Shown: in pieces, positions 16,165 to 23,780 of the stretch
Layout: each line of letters opens with the position of its first letter
Position numbering within the stretch: position 1 is the stretch's first letter
Source: a virus
IMG/VR virus record: IMGVR_UViG_3300024433_000014
Coordinates: 1 to 43,133 of that record
Reading direction: 5' to 3' (one strand)
DNA: 43,133 nucleotides
Program-made: the position numbers and the translations under genes
Notes under the pieces: model-generated
Seen by the model: only the letters and a program-made list of their open reading frames with translations
Databases searched by the model: none
Told to the model about the DNA's origin: nothing

Positions 16165-16557
16165 ATGGAACATCTATACGAACTAAAGAAAGACGGCAAG
16201 ACGGTAGGGTATTGTGAATGGACAGAAGATTGGGGCTGGAAATATTACAATGACCTTGAATCGGAAAATAAATTTACTCATTTTATGGTGCCCCAGATTG
16301 GCCTTACCGTCCATCCTTTCGTAACCAAAGACAAAAACGGCAAGGATGTGTTTGCGGGAGATAAAGTCAATTATGTAGGCAACAAAGCTATTATCAAACA
16401 GAACGATGGTGATTTTGGCTATCATTTAGAATTTATGGATTTACCTGCTATGGAATCAATCAAAATAGGCAGGAAAGTAACAAACAATTTGTATAGGGAA
16501 ATGTGTAAAGATATTGAGCTAATCGAGGACAAAGAAGATGATACAGATAAGACATAA
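16165..16557 (+). CDS. YopX-like domain protein
   Basis: 130 residues. The middle contains VTKDKNGKDVFAGDKVNYVG, close to the DKNGKEIYEGDIV pattern of YopX-like phage proteins, then beta-strands. These are common accessory early proteins of unknown role. The 3' end overlaps the next gene by 20 bases. Confidence 0.6.
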   Translation: MEHLYELKKDGKTVGYCEWTEDWGWKYYNDLESENKFTHFMVPQIGLTVHPFVTKDKNGKDVFAGDKVNYVGNKAIIKQNDGDFGYHLEFMDLPAMESIKIGRKVTNNLYREMCKDIELIEDKEDDTDKT

Positions 16558-16780
16558 GTCAGATTGTGCTTTACGCAATGCGCCTTCAAAACCCTGTGAT
16601 TGTGGCGGCGAAAAAACAATGCTTTCCTCCCTGTATGAATTATTAAGACGAGGAGATAATTTAGTGCAGGCAATCGAGAGCGGTGAAAATCTTGCAATTA
16701 GTAATGCAGATTTCAAGATTGGATTAGTTATGATTCGGCAAACCATTATCGAGGATAGAAAAGATGAAAACAGTTCTTAA
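16538..16780 (+). CDS. Early protein of unknown function
   Basis: 80 residues. The N-terminus has H/C residues (RHKSDCALRNAPSKPCDCGG) that could bind metal, and the rest is helical. It overlaps both neighbours, which fits a tightly packed operon. Confidence 0.5.
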   Translation: MIQIRHKSDCALRNAPSKPCDCGGEKTMLSSLYELLRRGDNLVQAIESGENLAISNADFKIGLVMIRQTIIEDRKDENSS

Positions 16781-17048
16781 CATATTAGCTTGTATTTTGA
16801 TTTATGGTAGTGGTGCTGCGACCGGCTTTGTAGTTGCCAGAATTTATCGGAATACTCAGATAGTTAAGTTAGTACCAGTTCAAAGCTACATCCCATCCCA
16901 AAGAGAAATCCAGCAGCGACTTACAGACCTCGGCAAAGCCCGTTATGACCCCAATGGAATTGACGGTTGGATAGGAGTGGACTCAAGAAAGGCGTGGGAT
17001 GCCTATATTTGCGATAGATATGCCAAGAGAGCCATTGAAGGGAGATAG
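16764..17048 (+). CDS. Membrane-anchored early protein
   Basis: 94 residues. An N-terminal hydrophobic segment (about 4-26, with ILAC resembling a lipobox) is followed by a soluble basic domain containing WIGVDSRKAWDAYICDRYAK. It may be an inner-membrane protein or a lipoprotein. Function unknown. Confidence 0.5.
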   Translation: MKTVLNILACILIYGSGAATGFVVARIYRNTQIVKLVPVQSYIPSQREIQQRLTDLGKARYDPNGIDGWIGVDSRKAWDAYICDRYAKRAIEGR

Positions 17049-17050
17049 TT

Positions 17051-17176
17051 ATGGAAGATACAAAGAAAGAATACTGCCCGTATTGTGATGGCATTCTTCG
17101 CAAAGTAGGCGGAAGCGATATGGCCTATTATGTATGTGATGTTTGTGAAGAAATAGTAGAACCTGAAGGAGAATAG
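17051..17176 (+). CDS. 41-residue zinc-ribbon protein
   Basis: CPYC and CDVC knuckles separated by about 20 residues, and an acidic end. It has the minimal zinc-ribbon layout and is one of many such proteins in this genome. Confidence 0.55.
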   Translation: MEDTKKEYCPYCDGILRKVGGSDMAYYVCDVCEEIVEPEGE

Positions 17177-17178
17177 CT

Positions 17179-17403
17179 ATGAAATGTCCATTTGAATTAC
17201 CACTACGGAAATATCAGGCAGATAAAAATAGCAGATATTGTGAAATCCATAGCTCAAGTGGGCACATAGCCGACCTTGTTACACTTGAAGAAGCCGACTA
17301 CATCATCAAAGTTATAAATAGCCACGAGAAATTAGTGGAAGAATTGCAAGAAACGAGAAAACTTCTTCACGATAAGGTTTTCAAAGAAGCGGAGAAACAA
17401 TGA
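17179..17403 (+). CDS. Early protein of unknown function
   Basis: 74 residues. The first third has C and H residues (CPFELPLRKY, CEIHSSSGH). The C-terminal half is a charged helix (EKLVEELQETRKLLHDK). The layout is common in small phage early proteins. It is preceded by GAAGGAGAATAGCT and overlaps the next start (ATGA). Confidence 0.55.
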   Translation: MKCPFELPLRKYQADKNSRYCEIHSSSGHIADLVTLEEADYIIKVINSHEKLVEELQETRKLLHDKVFKEAEKQ

Positions 17404-17717
17404 AAACTCTATTTGAACCACCGTTAGCACGGGATACAGACCCTATCACAAGCCACGAGGCCGCCGAGAAGATGGCCAAGAGTGGTGAGTTGAATCGGCA
17501 AAAAGAAAGAGTTTATGGGGAAATTGTAAAATATAGCACATTATCTAAAGACTTTACTACTAAGGATATAGCTCTTAATATAAGTCAATATACCCATTGG
17601 TCGTATGATAAGTGGTACGACATCTGCCGTAAGCGTTTCTCCGGCCTACGAAACAAAAACAAGATAGAGCGTACTGGTAAAAGGCGTGATGGTTGCCAAG
17701 TGTGGAGATTATTATGA
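17400..17717 (+). CDS. Winged-helix-like DNA-binding early protein
   Basis: 105 residues. The opening DTDPITSHEAAEKMAKSGELN is a motif often seen in phage helix-turn-helix proteins. It is followed by helices and a wing-like FSGLRNKNKIERTGKRRDG. It is probably a DNA-binding regulator or a replication accessory. It overlaps the next gene by ATGA. Confidence 0.55.
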   Translation: MKTLFEPPLARDTDPITSHEAAEKMAKSGELNRQKERVYGEIVKYSTLSKDFTTKDIALNISQYTHWSYDKWYDICRKRFSGLRNKNKIERTGKRRDGCQVWRLL

Positions 17718-18220
17718 CAACAATAAAACAATTACTTGCAATGCCAATAAATCAAAAGACAGGTGGTTATGATTTATCAATTAAAACTTTCAAAAAGACC
17801 TGGCAGGTTGATGAGATATGGTGGTCGCAATGTATCTTTATGGACGAGACGGGGGAGATACCAGCAGATGTTAAGGTTGGTACGTCATACAATCCGTTAC
17901 GAGGTCGGGTTGGTGAACGCATTCATATAATTGTGGCTGAAATCCAGGAGGCTGAATATCTCGGCAAAAACAGAAAGAAACTTGTAGTTGACCAGTTTTC
18001 CATTCCGTCAATTACAGTGAACGAATATGACCAGGCGACTGAGGACTGGGAACATGCACACGAAGATGAAATCATCAAGGGCAAGATAAGGCACGGGTTG
18101 GTTTGCGCCTTGATTCGAGCAAAGTTAATGGATATTCCAAGCGCAGGTCCATACTCTATAAATCAAAACATGAAAAAGTTTATAACGATAGTAGTCGATT
18201 TCATTATGACAGGTGAATAA
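17714..18220 (+). CDS. Beta-rich early protein, possible OB-fold nucleic-acid-binding protein
   Basis: 168 residues from the ATG at 17714, chosen because it overlaps the previous stop. The N-terminal half alternates strands with charged turns (GRVGERIHIIVAEIQEAEYL), compatible with an OB fold. The C-terminal half is helical. It lies next to the SSB-like and recombination genes. The OB assignment is a guess from pattern. Confidence 0.45.
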   Translation: MTTIKQLLAMPINQKTGGYDLSIKTFKKTWQVDEIWWSQCIFMDETGEIPADVKVGTSYNPLRGRVGERIHIIVAEIQEAEYLGKNRKKLVVDQFSIPSITVNEYDQATEDWEHAHEDEIIKGKIRHGLVCALIRAKLMDIPSAGPYSINQNMKKFITIVVDFIMTGE

Positions 18221-18385
18221 ATGAATACAGGCTGCAAACAATGTGATAAGAATTTCATAAAAAACAACGATATGTGTCCCAAACACCGCCTCGAATATAA
18301 AAAATGGGTAGCTGAAACAGCCCAGAATGATTATCTCGAAGAACTAAAAACTCAATCAAGAAAGGAACCAAAATGCCAAATGTAA
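18221..18385 (+). CDS. 54-residue cysteine-rich protein
   Basis: CKQC, a later MCPKH and a C near the end suggest zinc binding, with a charged helix between. The ATG follows the previous stop directly, and the 3' end overlaps the SSB-like gene by 13 bases. Confidence 0.5.
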   Translation: MNTGCKQCDKNFIKNNDMCPKHRLEYKKWVAETAQNDYLEELKTQSRKEPKCQM

Positions 18386-18804
18386 ATGACCTAAAATCAA
18401 GCCAGTTCTTAACTAAAGAGGACGTAGAACCTCCAATTGTAGTAACTATCAAAGGTTACAAAGAACAGAATGTAGAAATGGAAGGAGAACCGGAACGAAA
18501 AAAGTGGACTCTCTTCTTCCACGAACTCGATAAGCCGTTGGTTTTGAATATGACTAATGGCCAGCGTATTGAGGTTATTACCGGAAGCCCCGAATTTGAC
18601 GATTGGATTGGTAAAAAAATAACTTTATATAACGATAGGACTGTAAGTTTTGGTAGAAAATTAACGGGCGGAATTAGGGTTTATGTAGAACCAACTGGTA
18701 TTCCTGAACCTGCCCCGTCAATAACCGAACCGCAATACAGATCTAATCCTGATTATGTAGGCGATGACCCGCCGCCAACAGGAGACGGAGACGTCCCTTT
18801 TTAA
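18373..18804 (+). CDS. SSB-like single-strand DNA-binding protein
   Basis: 143 residues. The pattern LTKEDVEPPIVVTIKGY, KKWTLFFHELDKPLVLN, then DDWIGKKITLYND is a widespread phage early family. The C-terminal tail is acidic and proline-rich and ends GDGDVPF, like the DDIPF tip through which bacterial SSBs recruit partners. It sits next to NinB-like and NinG genes, so binding of replication or recombination intermediates is likely. A ribosome site (AAGGAACC) precedes the start. Confidence 0.65.
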   Translation: MPNVNDLKSSQFLTKEDVEPPIVVTIKGYKEQNVEMEGEPERKKWTLFFHELDKPLVLNMTNGQRIEVITGSPEFDDWIGKKITLYNDRTVSFGRKLTGGIRVYVEPTGIPEPAPSITEPQYRSNPDYVGDDPPPTGDGDVPF

Positions 18805-18805
18805 T

Positions 18806-19219
18806 ATGATACTCCCACGTTTCAAATGTATGCTTGTAAAAGACCATTTGGTCTATGATAGACCCGACCTCTTTTGCGCCTATATTCAGGGCATAGCCGA
18901 AAAAGGCGACCTCGAATGTACGATACAACCTTGGCGCAAAGAAAAGAGTTTGCAACAATTACGATATCTACACGGCGTTGTATTTGTGCTATGTTCGCAG
19001 GCTTCGGGATATACAGTGAACGAGGTCAAAGGATTACTCAAAGGTGAATTTCTAACTGAATATGTTGTAAGCAAAACTTCTGGAAAAGAAATATCGATTG
19101 TTAAAAGTCTTGCTGATTTAACGATGCGACAGATGTCAACTTTCATAGAAGATATTATCATCCTGGCGGCGAAACAATGGAGTATCGTTATACCATCTTC
19201 AGACGAAGCGACTTTTTGA
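18806..19219 (+). CDS. NinB-like recombination protein
   Basis: 137 residues from ATG 18806. An upstream in-frame ATG at 18764 would overlap the SSB-like gene by 41 bases. QPWRKEKSLQQLRYLHGVVF, TVNEVKGLLKGEFL and LADLTMRQMSTFIEDI match phage NinB-like (ORF-family recombination) proteins, which bind DNA and help annealing. It lies upstream of NinG, as in the lambda nin region. Confidence 0.6.
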   Translation: MILPRFKCMLVKDHLVYDRPDLFCAYIQGIAEKGDLECTIQPWRKEKSLQQLRYLHGVVFVLCSQASGYTVNEVKGLLKGEFLTEYVVSKTSGKEISIVKSLADLTMRQMSTFIEDIIILAAKQWSIVIPSSDEATF

Positions 19220-19238
19220 AAGGAAATGTAACCGTGAT

Positions 19239-19328
19239 AAAGGGACGGCGGAATACGCGAACGGTTTGAGCCCGGCGGCAGGTAGCCCAACGGCATGTAG
19301 ACCAAAGGTGAAACCTGCCCGTCCCTTT
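19239..19328 (+). ncRNA. Cloverleaf-like structured RNA, copy 1
   Basis: Closing stem: AAAGGGACG (19239-19247) with CGTCCCTTT (19320-19328). Inside are a GCG/CGC hairpin (248-258), a CGG/CCG hairpin with 7-base loop (262-274), and a 7-bp GGCAGGT/ACCTGCC arm (277-283 with 313-319) abutting the closing stem. The RNA ends in CCCTTTTATT and is followed by a ribosome site. It lacks tRNA loop consensus. Confidence 0.65.
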
Positions 19329-19344
19329 TATTGAAAGGAAAGTT

Positions 19345-19539
19345 ATATTTTGCCCAAATTGTGAAAAAGAAGTCAGTACCTCAATAAGCAAGCATATTGA
19401 TTGTGCTGATTGTCGCGGGACTGGTATAGGATACCCTCCACCAGAGGCAAAATGTGGGGTTTGCAAAGGGCGTGGGTATCTCATCGTAGAGCCATACAAT
19501 GTATGCGATGAATGTGATGAAGCTATTATTGAGAATTGA
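19345..19539 (+). CDS. DnaJ-type zinc-knuckle protein with a non-standard start
   Basis: 64 residues. Four knuckles: CPNC, CADCRGTG, CGVCKGRG and CDEC. The two central ones are exact CxxCxGxG DnaJ-type motifs. No ATG, GTG or TTG occurs in frame before the first knuckle. A GAAAGGAAA ribosome site sits six bases before ATA at 19345, so AUA initiation or a decayed start is the best reading. It lies between cloverleaf RNA copies 1 and 2. Confidence 0.5.
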   Translation: MFCPNCEKEVSTSISKHIDCADCRGTGIGYPPPEAKCGVCKGRGYLIVEPYNVCDECDEAIIEN

Positions 19540-19548
19540 AAAGTTCAT

Positions 19549-19655
19549 AAGGGACGGCGGCGTGTGGGAAACGCTATTACCGAATTACCTGAATCCTCAC
19601 TTGTTGCAACAAGGCGGTCTAAGAGGAAAGCCGGTAAGAATCCGGCCCGTCCCTT
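19549..19655 (+). ncRNA. Cloverleaf-like structured RNA, copy 2
   Basis: Closing stem: AAGGGACGG (19549-19557) with CCGTCCCTT (19647-19655). A D-arm-like hairpin GCGT/ACGC has a GTGGGAA loop (560-574), and a T-arm-like hairpin GCCGG/CCGGC has a 7-base TAAGAAT loop (630-646). The T-arm-like hairpin abuts the closing stem. The middle can pair CCTC (595-598) with GAGG (623-626) around a TTGT/ACAA hairpin. The loop lacks TTC, so it is not a standard tRNA. Confidence 0.65.
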
Positions 19656-19671
19656 TTATTGAAAAGGAAAT

Positions 19672-19710
19672 ATGAATTTACACAAAGAACCGAAAACTAT
19701 TGATGATTGA
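19672..19710 (+). CDS. 12-residue micro-gene
   Basis: ATG at 19672 has a textbook AAAAGGAAAT site directly after cloverleaf RNA 2. It encodes MNLHKEPKTIDD and stops. It could be a leader peptide coupling to the 19724 gene or the remnant of a deleted gene. Confidence 0.3.
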   Translation: MNLHKEPKTIDD

Positions 19711-19723
19711 AAAGGAAAAGATT

Positions 19724-19963
19724 ATGAAACATACAAAAACTTTTGCGACAAAAGAAGAATTTGAAGATCTGCGAAGATTAGCAAATGCAGGATGGAGATG
19801 TGGAGATGTGTGTATTGTAACCTCTATTATGCAGGGAATAACAAAAGACCAAAAAACAATAGATGCCTTAAAGACTTGTCATAAAGTAGCTCTTTCCCAC
19901 GGTTTACCGGAAATCAAAGGCTATTATGGCATCACTGAAGATGGCGAGTTTATAAACTTTTGA
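19724..19963 (+). CDS. Early protein of unknown function
   Basis: 79 residues from ATG 19724, which has AAAAGGAAAAG six bases upstream. Helical N-terminus (FATKEEFEDLRRLANAG), then a small mixed domain. It is placed between cloverleaf RNAs 2 and 3. No family is recognised. Confidence 0.55.
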   Translation: MKHTKTFATKEEFEDLRRLANAGWRCGDVCIVTSIMQGITKDQKTIDALKTCHKVALSHGLPEIKGYYGITEDGEFINF

Positions 19964-19972
19964 AAACTTCAG

Positions 19973-20053
19973 AAGGGACGGCGACTACAAAAAGTCGGTC
20001 GGATGTACCATAGGTTGCAGAAAAGCGGTTAAGACAGTTCCTGCCCGTCCCTT
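19973..20053 (+). ncRNA. Cloverleaf-like structured RNA, copy 3
   Basis: Closing stem: AAGGGACGG (19973-19981) with CCGTCCCTT (20045-20053). Inside: CGACT/AGTCG hairpin (982-997), GGT/ACC hairpin with a 7-base loop, and a GCAG/CTGC arm (20017-20044) abutting the closing stem. The 5' flank TTGAAAA(C/G)TTCA(G/T)AAGGGACGGCG is nearly the same as in copy 2, so flanks are duplicated too. It ends CCCTTTTATTTT just before the NinG gene. Confidence 0.65.
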
Positions 20054-20076
20054 TTATTTTAGCAAGGATGCGATAA

Positions 20077-20502
20077 ATGGCAAAGACAGCCAAGAAAGAA
20101 GCCTGGGAGTGGTGTTCAAAATATATTCGACTTAGAGATGCCATTGAATACCAAGAGAAATATCCCGATGTGTCATTTGGATATGTGAAATGCTGCACTT
20201 GTCCTCGGATAGTTGTTTGGAATAAGAATTGCGATGCAGGACATTACATATCAAAGAGCCGTGGCGGTCTAAGCGGAGTTTACTTTGATGAGAGAAATAT
20301 TCACGCTCAATGCAAGGATTGTAACGGATTTCATCAGGGCAAACAGGAAATTTATTATCAGTTTATGTTAGAAAAATACGGCCAAAATGTTATTGATAAA
20401 CTGGAATTTCTTGACCGTAATCAATCGTACAAAGGCAAGATAATCGGAATAGGATTGATGTATAAAGAGATGTACGAAGGCTTGATGTTGAAAAAAAATT
20501 AG
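20077..20502 (+). CDS. ninG: NinG-type recombination endonuclease
   Basis: 141 residues. The pattern CCTC, then CDAGHYISKSRGG, FDERNIHAQCKDCN and YGQNVIDKLE is that of NinG (Rap) proteins, which carry an HNH-like zinc-bound fold and act on branched recombination intermediates. Length is shorter than lambda NinG because the N-terminal extension is missing, as in many phages. AAGGATG precedes the start, right after cloverleaf RNA 3. Confidence 0.8.
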   Translation: MAKTAKKEAWEWCSKYIRLRDAIEYQEKYPDVSFGYVKCCTCPRIVVWNKNCDAGHYISKSRGGLSGVYFDERNIHAQCKDCNGFHQGKQEIYYQFMLEKYGQNVIDKLEFLDRNQSYKGKIIGIGLMYKEMYEGLMLKKN

Positions 20503-20523
20503 AGAGTTTATGAGAGGGCAAGA

Positions 20524-21753
20524 ATGCCAGATAAGAAGATAATACAATGGCACGGATGTTATGATGATGGTTGGCGGGGCATAATAGTTCCTGAAGCATT
20601 CAGTCATCCAGCCAAGATGTCCTACGGCCTCTTAAAGCGGATATTAGCCCACGCTAAAGAGCAAGGCTGGCTCAAAGAGGGGGACGTTATCCTTGACCCT
20701 TTCGGAGGTATTGGCTCTACGGGGATTCTGGGGGCTTATGAGGGCTATCAGGTGGTCTGTGTAGAGTTGGAGCAGAAATTCGTGAACTTGGCCGAGCAGA
20801 ATTTTGAACTTCACAAAGACGCTTGGGTAGAATTTGGCAATCCGTTTCCAGTGATTATTCAGGGTGATAGCCGAAAGTTATGCGAGCTGGTAGAAGGGGC
20901 CGATTGTGTGGTCGGGAGTCCGCCATTTTCTCAATGCCATACAGATTGCTCCAAAAACAGCAAAATTGTGCGTAAAAATGCTAAAGATAAACGTATTCAC
21001 GCAGGATATGAAAAGCAATTTCACGGTCAGACCCCCGGCCAACTCGGAAGTATGAAGCTAGGCAATGTCGATATGGTAGTGTCAAGCCCGCCGTATGCAG
21101 AGAACCCTGGCTCAAAAGAGGAATTAGGGGGTAAGGTCGAGTCTGGTATGGTTAGAAAAAACCCTCGACATCCGGGCGAAAAACTCTATTTCACAAAATA
21201 TGCAAAGCAAGATACAGAAGGCAATCTCGGCAATCTCAAGTCCGGCGATGTCGATTGCGTGATAAGCTCACCACCGTATGAAGCAAGCCTCGACCGCTCA
21301 AAAAATGCAGGTCGGGTCGAAAATATCAAAAGACGAAAGAAAAAGATGGAATATGGTGGTCTTGCTTCGTATTCAAGCAACGAAAATCAATTAGGAAATT
21401 ATAAAGGCGACACTTTCTGGCAGACCGCCAAAACAATAGTAGAGCAATGTTACCAAATACTAAAGCCCGGCGGCCACGCTATATGGGTAGTCAAATCATT
21501 TGTCCGAAAAGGCAAGATAGTGGACTTCCCAAGCGACTGGCAGCGGCTCTGTGAGTCTGTTGGATTTAAGACCGTCTGTATCCACCACGCAATGTTAGTA
21601 AAAGAGACTACACACAAGACGTTATTCGGCCATACAGAGGTCAAAAAGAAAGAGCGAAAATCGTTTTTTAGAAGGTTAGCCGAGTCCAAAGGAAGCCCTC
21701 GGATAGATTATGAAGTTGTTTTATGTATGCAAAGGCCAGATGGCTCTATTTAA
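20524..21753 (+). CDS. DNA methyltransferase (N4-cytosine/N6-adenine type)
   Basis: 409 residues. The SAM-binding motif ILDPFGGIGSTG is at about 56-67, and the following acidic residue lies in VCVELE. Three catalytic-type motifs follow: SPPF (about 132), SPPY (about 188) and SPPY (about 249), each after an aliphatic strand. It methylates amino groups of DNA bases, probably to protect phage DNA or mark it. Only one motif can be the active one, so the repetition is notable. It lies between NinG and replication genes. Confidence 0.85.
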   Translation: MPDKKIIQWHGCYDDGWRGIIVPEAFSHPAKMSYGLLKRILAHAKEQGWLKEGDVILDPFGGIGSTGILGAYEGYQVVCVELEQKFVNLAEQNFELHKDAWVEFGNPFPVIIQGDSRKLCELVEGADCVVGSPPFSQCHTDCSKNSKIVRKNAKDKRIHAGYEKQFHGQTPGQLGSMKLGNVDMVVSSPPYAENPGSKEELGGKVESGMVRKNPRHPGEKLYFTKYAKQDTEGNLGNLKSGDVDCVISSPPYEASLDRSKNAGRVENIKRRKKKMEYGGLASYSSNENQLGNYKGDTFWQTAKTIVEQCYQILKPGGHAIWVVKSFVRKGKIVDFPSDWQRLCESVGFKTVCIHHAMLVKETTHKTLFGHTEVKKKERKSFFRRLAESKGSPRIDYEVVLCMQRPDGSI

Positions 21754-21765
21754 GAAAGGACTGTA

Positions 21766-22179
21766 ATGGCAAGATACGCAAAAAATACCTCTGTACCGGT
21801 GGCGCGTTCAAAACAAAAGATAGAAGAGCTTTTGACATCTTATGGGATTGAGGAGTCTTTTTTGGGTAGGAGTCCCCGCGGGGATGGCATCGGGTGGAAG
21901 TATAAAGGCAAGGTCTATAAAAAGAATGTTCCAATGCCTTCAAAAGATGACAAAACAGAAAAGCAATATGAACAAGAAGTACGACAAAGATGGCGAATCC
22001 TGTATATGTCAATGAAGATGAAATTTGAGGAAATTGATGCAGATGTTATCTCATTTGAAGACCAGTTTCTTGCCCAGATGAGCTTGCCGGACGGTTCAAC
22101 GGTGGCTGATTTTATGAAACTGCCCGAAAATATTCAAAGGCTTGAAAAAACCAAAATGCCAAAATTCTTAACAAGTTAG
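21766..22179 (+). CDS. Conserved phage early protein, unknown
   Basis: 137 residues. The opening MARYAKNTSVPVARSKQKIE and the later GWKYKGKVYKKNVP resemble a small conserved phage family with no known function, often next to replication genes. It starts after AGAAAGGACTGTA, a 13-base sequence that recurs before the next gene. Confidence 0.55.
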   Translation: MARYAKNTSVPVARSKQKIEELLTSYGIEESFLGRSPRGDGIGWKYKGKVYKKNVPMPSKDDKTEKQYEQEVRQRWRILYMSMKMKFEEIDADVISFEDQFLAQMSLPDGSTVADFMKLPENIQRLEKTKMPKFLTS

Positions 22180-22192
22180 AAAGGACTGTATT

Positions 22193-22447
22193 ATGGCAAA
22201 GAGAAATTCAATGCAAAAGGAAGTTGAGAAATCCGAGCAAATGGATTTGAGTGATGTCAAAGATGTTAAGCACCCACCGAAAATATCCTCGATAGCGATA
22301 ATCAAATCGGCCTGTGGTGAATTAAGTTTCAACGGTTTCGATTTCACCGCCGAACAATATGAGCAAATAGCCGACTGGGTGAAAGGTAAGGAGCAGCTTA
22401 TGATAACAATGCAACCATTACAGAGAAATCTGTCCAGTATGGATTAG
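22193..22447 (+). CDS. Early protein of unknown function
   Basis: 84 residues, charged N-terminus and a C-terminal part with LSFNGFDFTAEQYEQIADWV. A related pattern occurs in short phage proteins near replication genes, but I know no function. AGAAAGGACTGTATT precedes the start. Confidence 0.5.
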   Translation: MAKRNSMQKEVEKSEQMDLSDVKDVKHPPKISSIAIIKSACGELSFNGFDFTAEQYEQIADWVKGKEQLMITMQPLQRNLSSMD

Positions 22448-22451
22448 CAGA

Positions 22452-23363
22452 ATGACAGCAAAACAGGAAGAACGAAAAGGCTATAACCCGCTACTAAAGA
22501 ATTACCCTGATAGTGTGAGGATCAATCGGGTAAGCATAGGAGCGGAGACTTTATATACTCGCTTGTTGGCGAGGTCAGATGATTATGGCGATTATGACGC
22601 TGACCCCCGACTTATATTAGCTGGATTATACGGAAAAAGATGGAAAAATCGGCAAGTTAGCGAGCTTAAAATCAAGAAATGGGTAGATGAATTAGAGGTT
22701 GTTAATCTGGTTATAAGATACCAAGTTGATGATGATATTTATCTTCATTTAGTTGATTGTTTCAAGACTTTGCGCTCCGATATCAAAAGAGATGTAAGAT
22801 ACCCTAAATATTCCCCGGAACTCCTTATAAACACAGGACTTCCCGTACACGGGACGGACACGGGACGGACACGTCCCCCTAACCAGACTAGACTAGACCA
22901 GACTAGACTAGACCAATATGTTCATTTATTCAATAAATTTTGGAAACAATATCCCCGGAAAGATGCAAAGCAAAGAGCGGTCAGATGGTTTGAGAAAAAC
23001 AAACCCACCGGGGAAGATGTCGGGAAGATGGTTTTTACTATTGAGCGGCAGAAGAAAAAAGGCCAACGGCTCTGCTGTGAGAGAAAGTTTATGCCTCTAC
23101 CGGAAACGTGGCTCAATGACGGCGACTGGCGGGACGCTCCGACACAAGCGGATATTGTGAAGCAAGTTGAGGATAAGGCCGCCCAAAAAAAGATAGACAT
23201 CGAAAAGGAAAAACAAACGATACGCGAAAGTGTGATAGGCATAAAGCTAAAAGGTATGACCACTAAAGAACTCAAAGAGATTCTTGCGTCAAAAGATATG
23301 ATGATAAAGCGACAATACTTTACTGAGCATTGGCTAATCAAGGAAATATTGAGCGAAAGGTAA
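22452..23363 (+). CDS. Replication initiator / helicase-loader-like protein
   Basis: 303 residues. The N-terminal 115 residues look like the winged-helix domain of phage replication proteins (ETLYTRLLARSDDYGDYDAD, then a VNLVIRY strand). A proline/threonine linker at about 130-155 is coded by tandem ACTAGACCAG repeats. The middle has FNKFWKQYPRKDAKQRAVRWF, typical of lambda O/DnaD-like initiators. It probably recruits the host helicase to the phage origin. No phage polymerase or helicase is visible in the window, which fits this strategy. Confidence 0.6.
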   Translation: MTAKQEERKGYNPLLKNYPDSVRINRVSIGAETLYTRLLARSDDYGDYDADPRLILAGLYGKRWKNRQVSELKIKKWVDELEVVNLVIRYQVDDDIYLHLVDCFKTLRSDIKRDVRYPKYSPELLINTGLPVHGTDTGRTRPPNQTRLDQTRLDQYVHLFNKFWKQYPRKDAKQRAVRWFEKNKPTGEDVGKMVFTIERQKKKGQRLCCERKFMPLPETWLNDGDWRDAPTQADIVKQVEDKAAQKKIDIEKEKQTIRESVIGIKLKGMTTKELKEILASKDMMIKRQYFTEHWLIKEILSER

Positions 23364-23383
23364 ATGATAAGGAGAATGAGTAA

Positions 23384-23779
23384 ATGTGGGAGAAACAAGT
23401 GCCGAATGAGCCAGGTTATTGGTTAAGAGTTAACGCGGGACACCAAGTTCAGCTACATCAAGTATTTAGAATTGAGGGCAAACTAAAAATATTTTGGGGA
23501 TGGTGTGAAAACAAAAGAATGTGCAATGTTGTTGATATAGCTGATAGATTAAAATGCTTTTATTGGAGAGGTGTTATTCCAGAACCGCCGGCGCAAGCCC
23601 TGAAGATGGTAAGAGATATGGGAATTAAGGAAATCCAAGACCGAACTACTGCGGAACGAAACGAGATGATTATAGCCCAACTTAGAGAACGAATTAGAGG
23701 GATTGAGAAGCTGTTAAGGGAAATAAAAAAAGAGCCTTTAGCAGCGATGAAAATTGAGCAATTCCTAAAAGGAGAATGA
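23384..23779 (+). CDS. Early protein of unknown function
   Basis: 131 residues. The N-terminal half has the NEPGYWLRVN type opening seen in small phage proteins with an SH3-like beta fold. The C-terminal half is a long charged helix (ERNEMIIAQLRERIRGIEKL). A GGAGAATGAGTAA site precedes the start. Confidence 0.5.
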   Translation: MWEKQVPNEPGYWLRVNAGHQVQLHQVFRIEGKLKIFWGWCENKRMCNVVDIADRLKCFYWRGVIPEPPAQALKMVRDMGIKEIQDRTTAERNEMIIAQLRERIRGIEKLLREIKKEPLAAMKIEQFLKGE

Positions 23780-23780
23780 T

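Noticed and set aside
18764-18805. Upstream start for the NinB-like gene
   Set aside because: It would overlap the SSB-like gene by 41 bases and has no good ribosome site. The ATG right after that gene's stop is preferred.
19549-19655. Calling the cloverleaf RNA copies tRNA genes
   Set aside because: The T-loop consensus (TTCRANY) is absent, copy 2 is over 100 bases, and anticodon-like stems have at most three pairs. They are reported as tRNA-like structured RNA only.
22864-22918. Tandem ACTAGACCAG repeats as an iteron-type origin
   Set aside because: They lie in the linker of the replication initiator gene. Lambda-like origins do lie inside such genes, so an origin is possible, but the repeats are short, in frame and encode a simple linker. 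Not enough to call.
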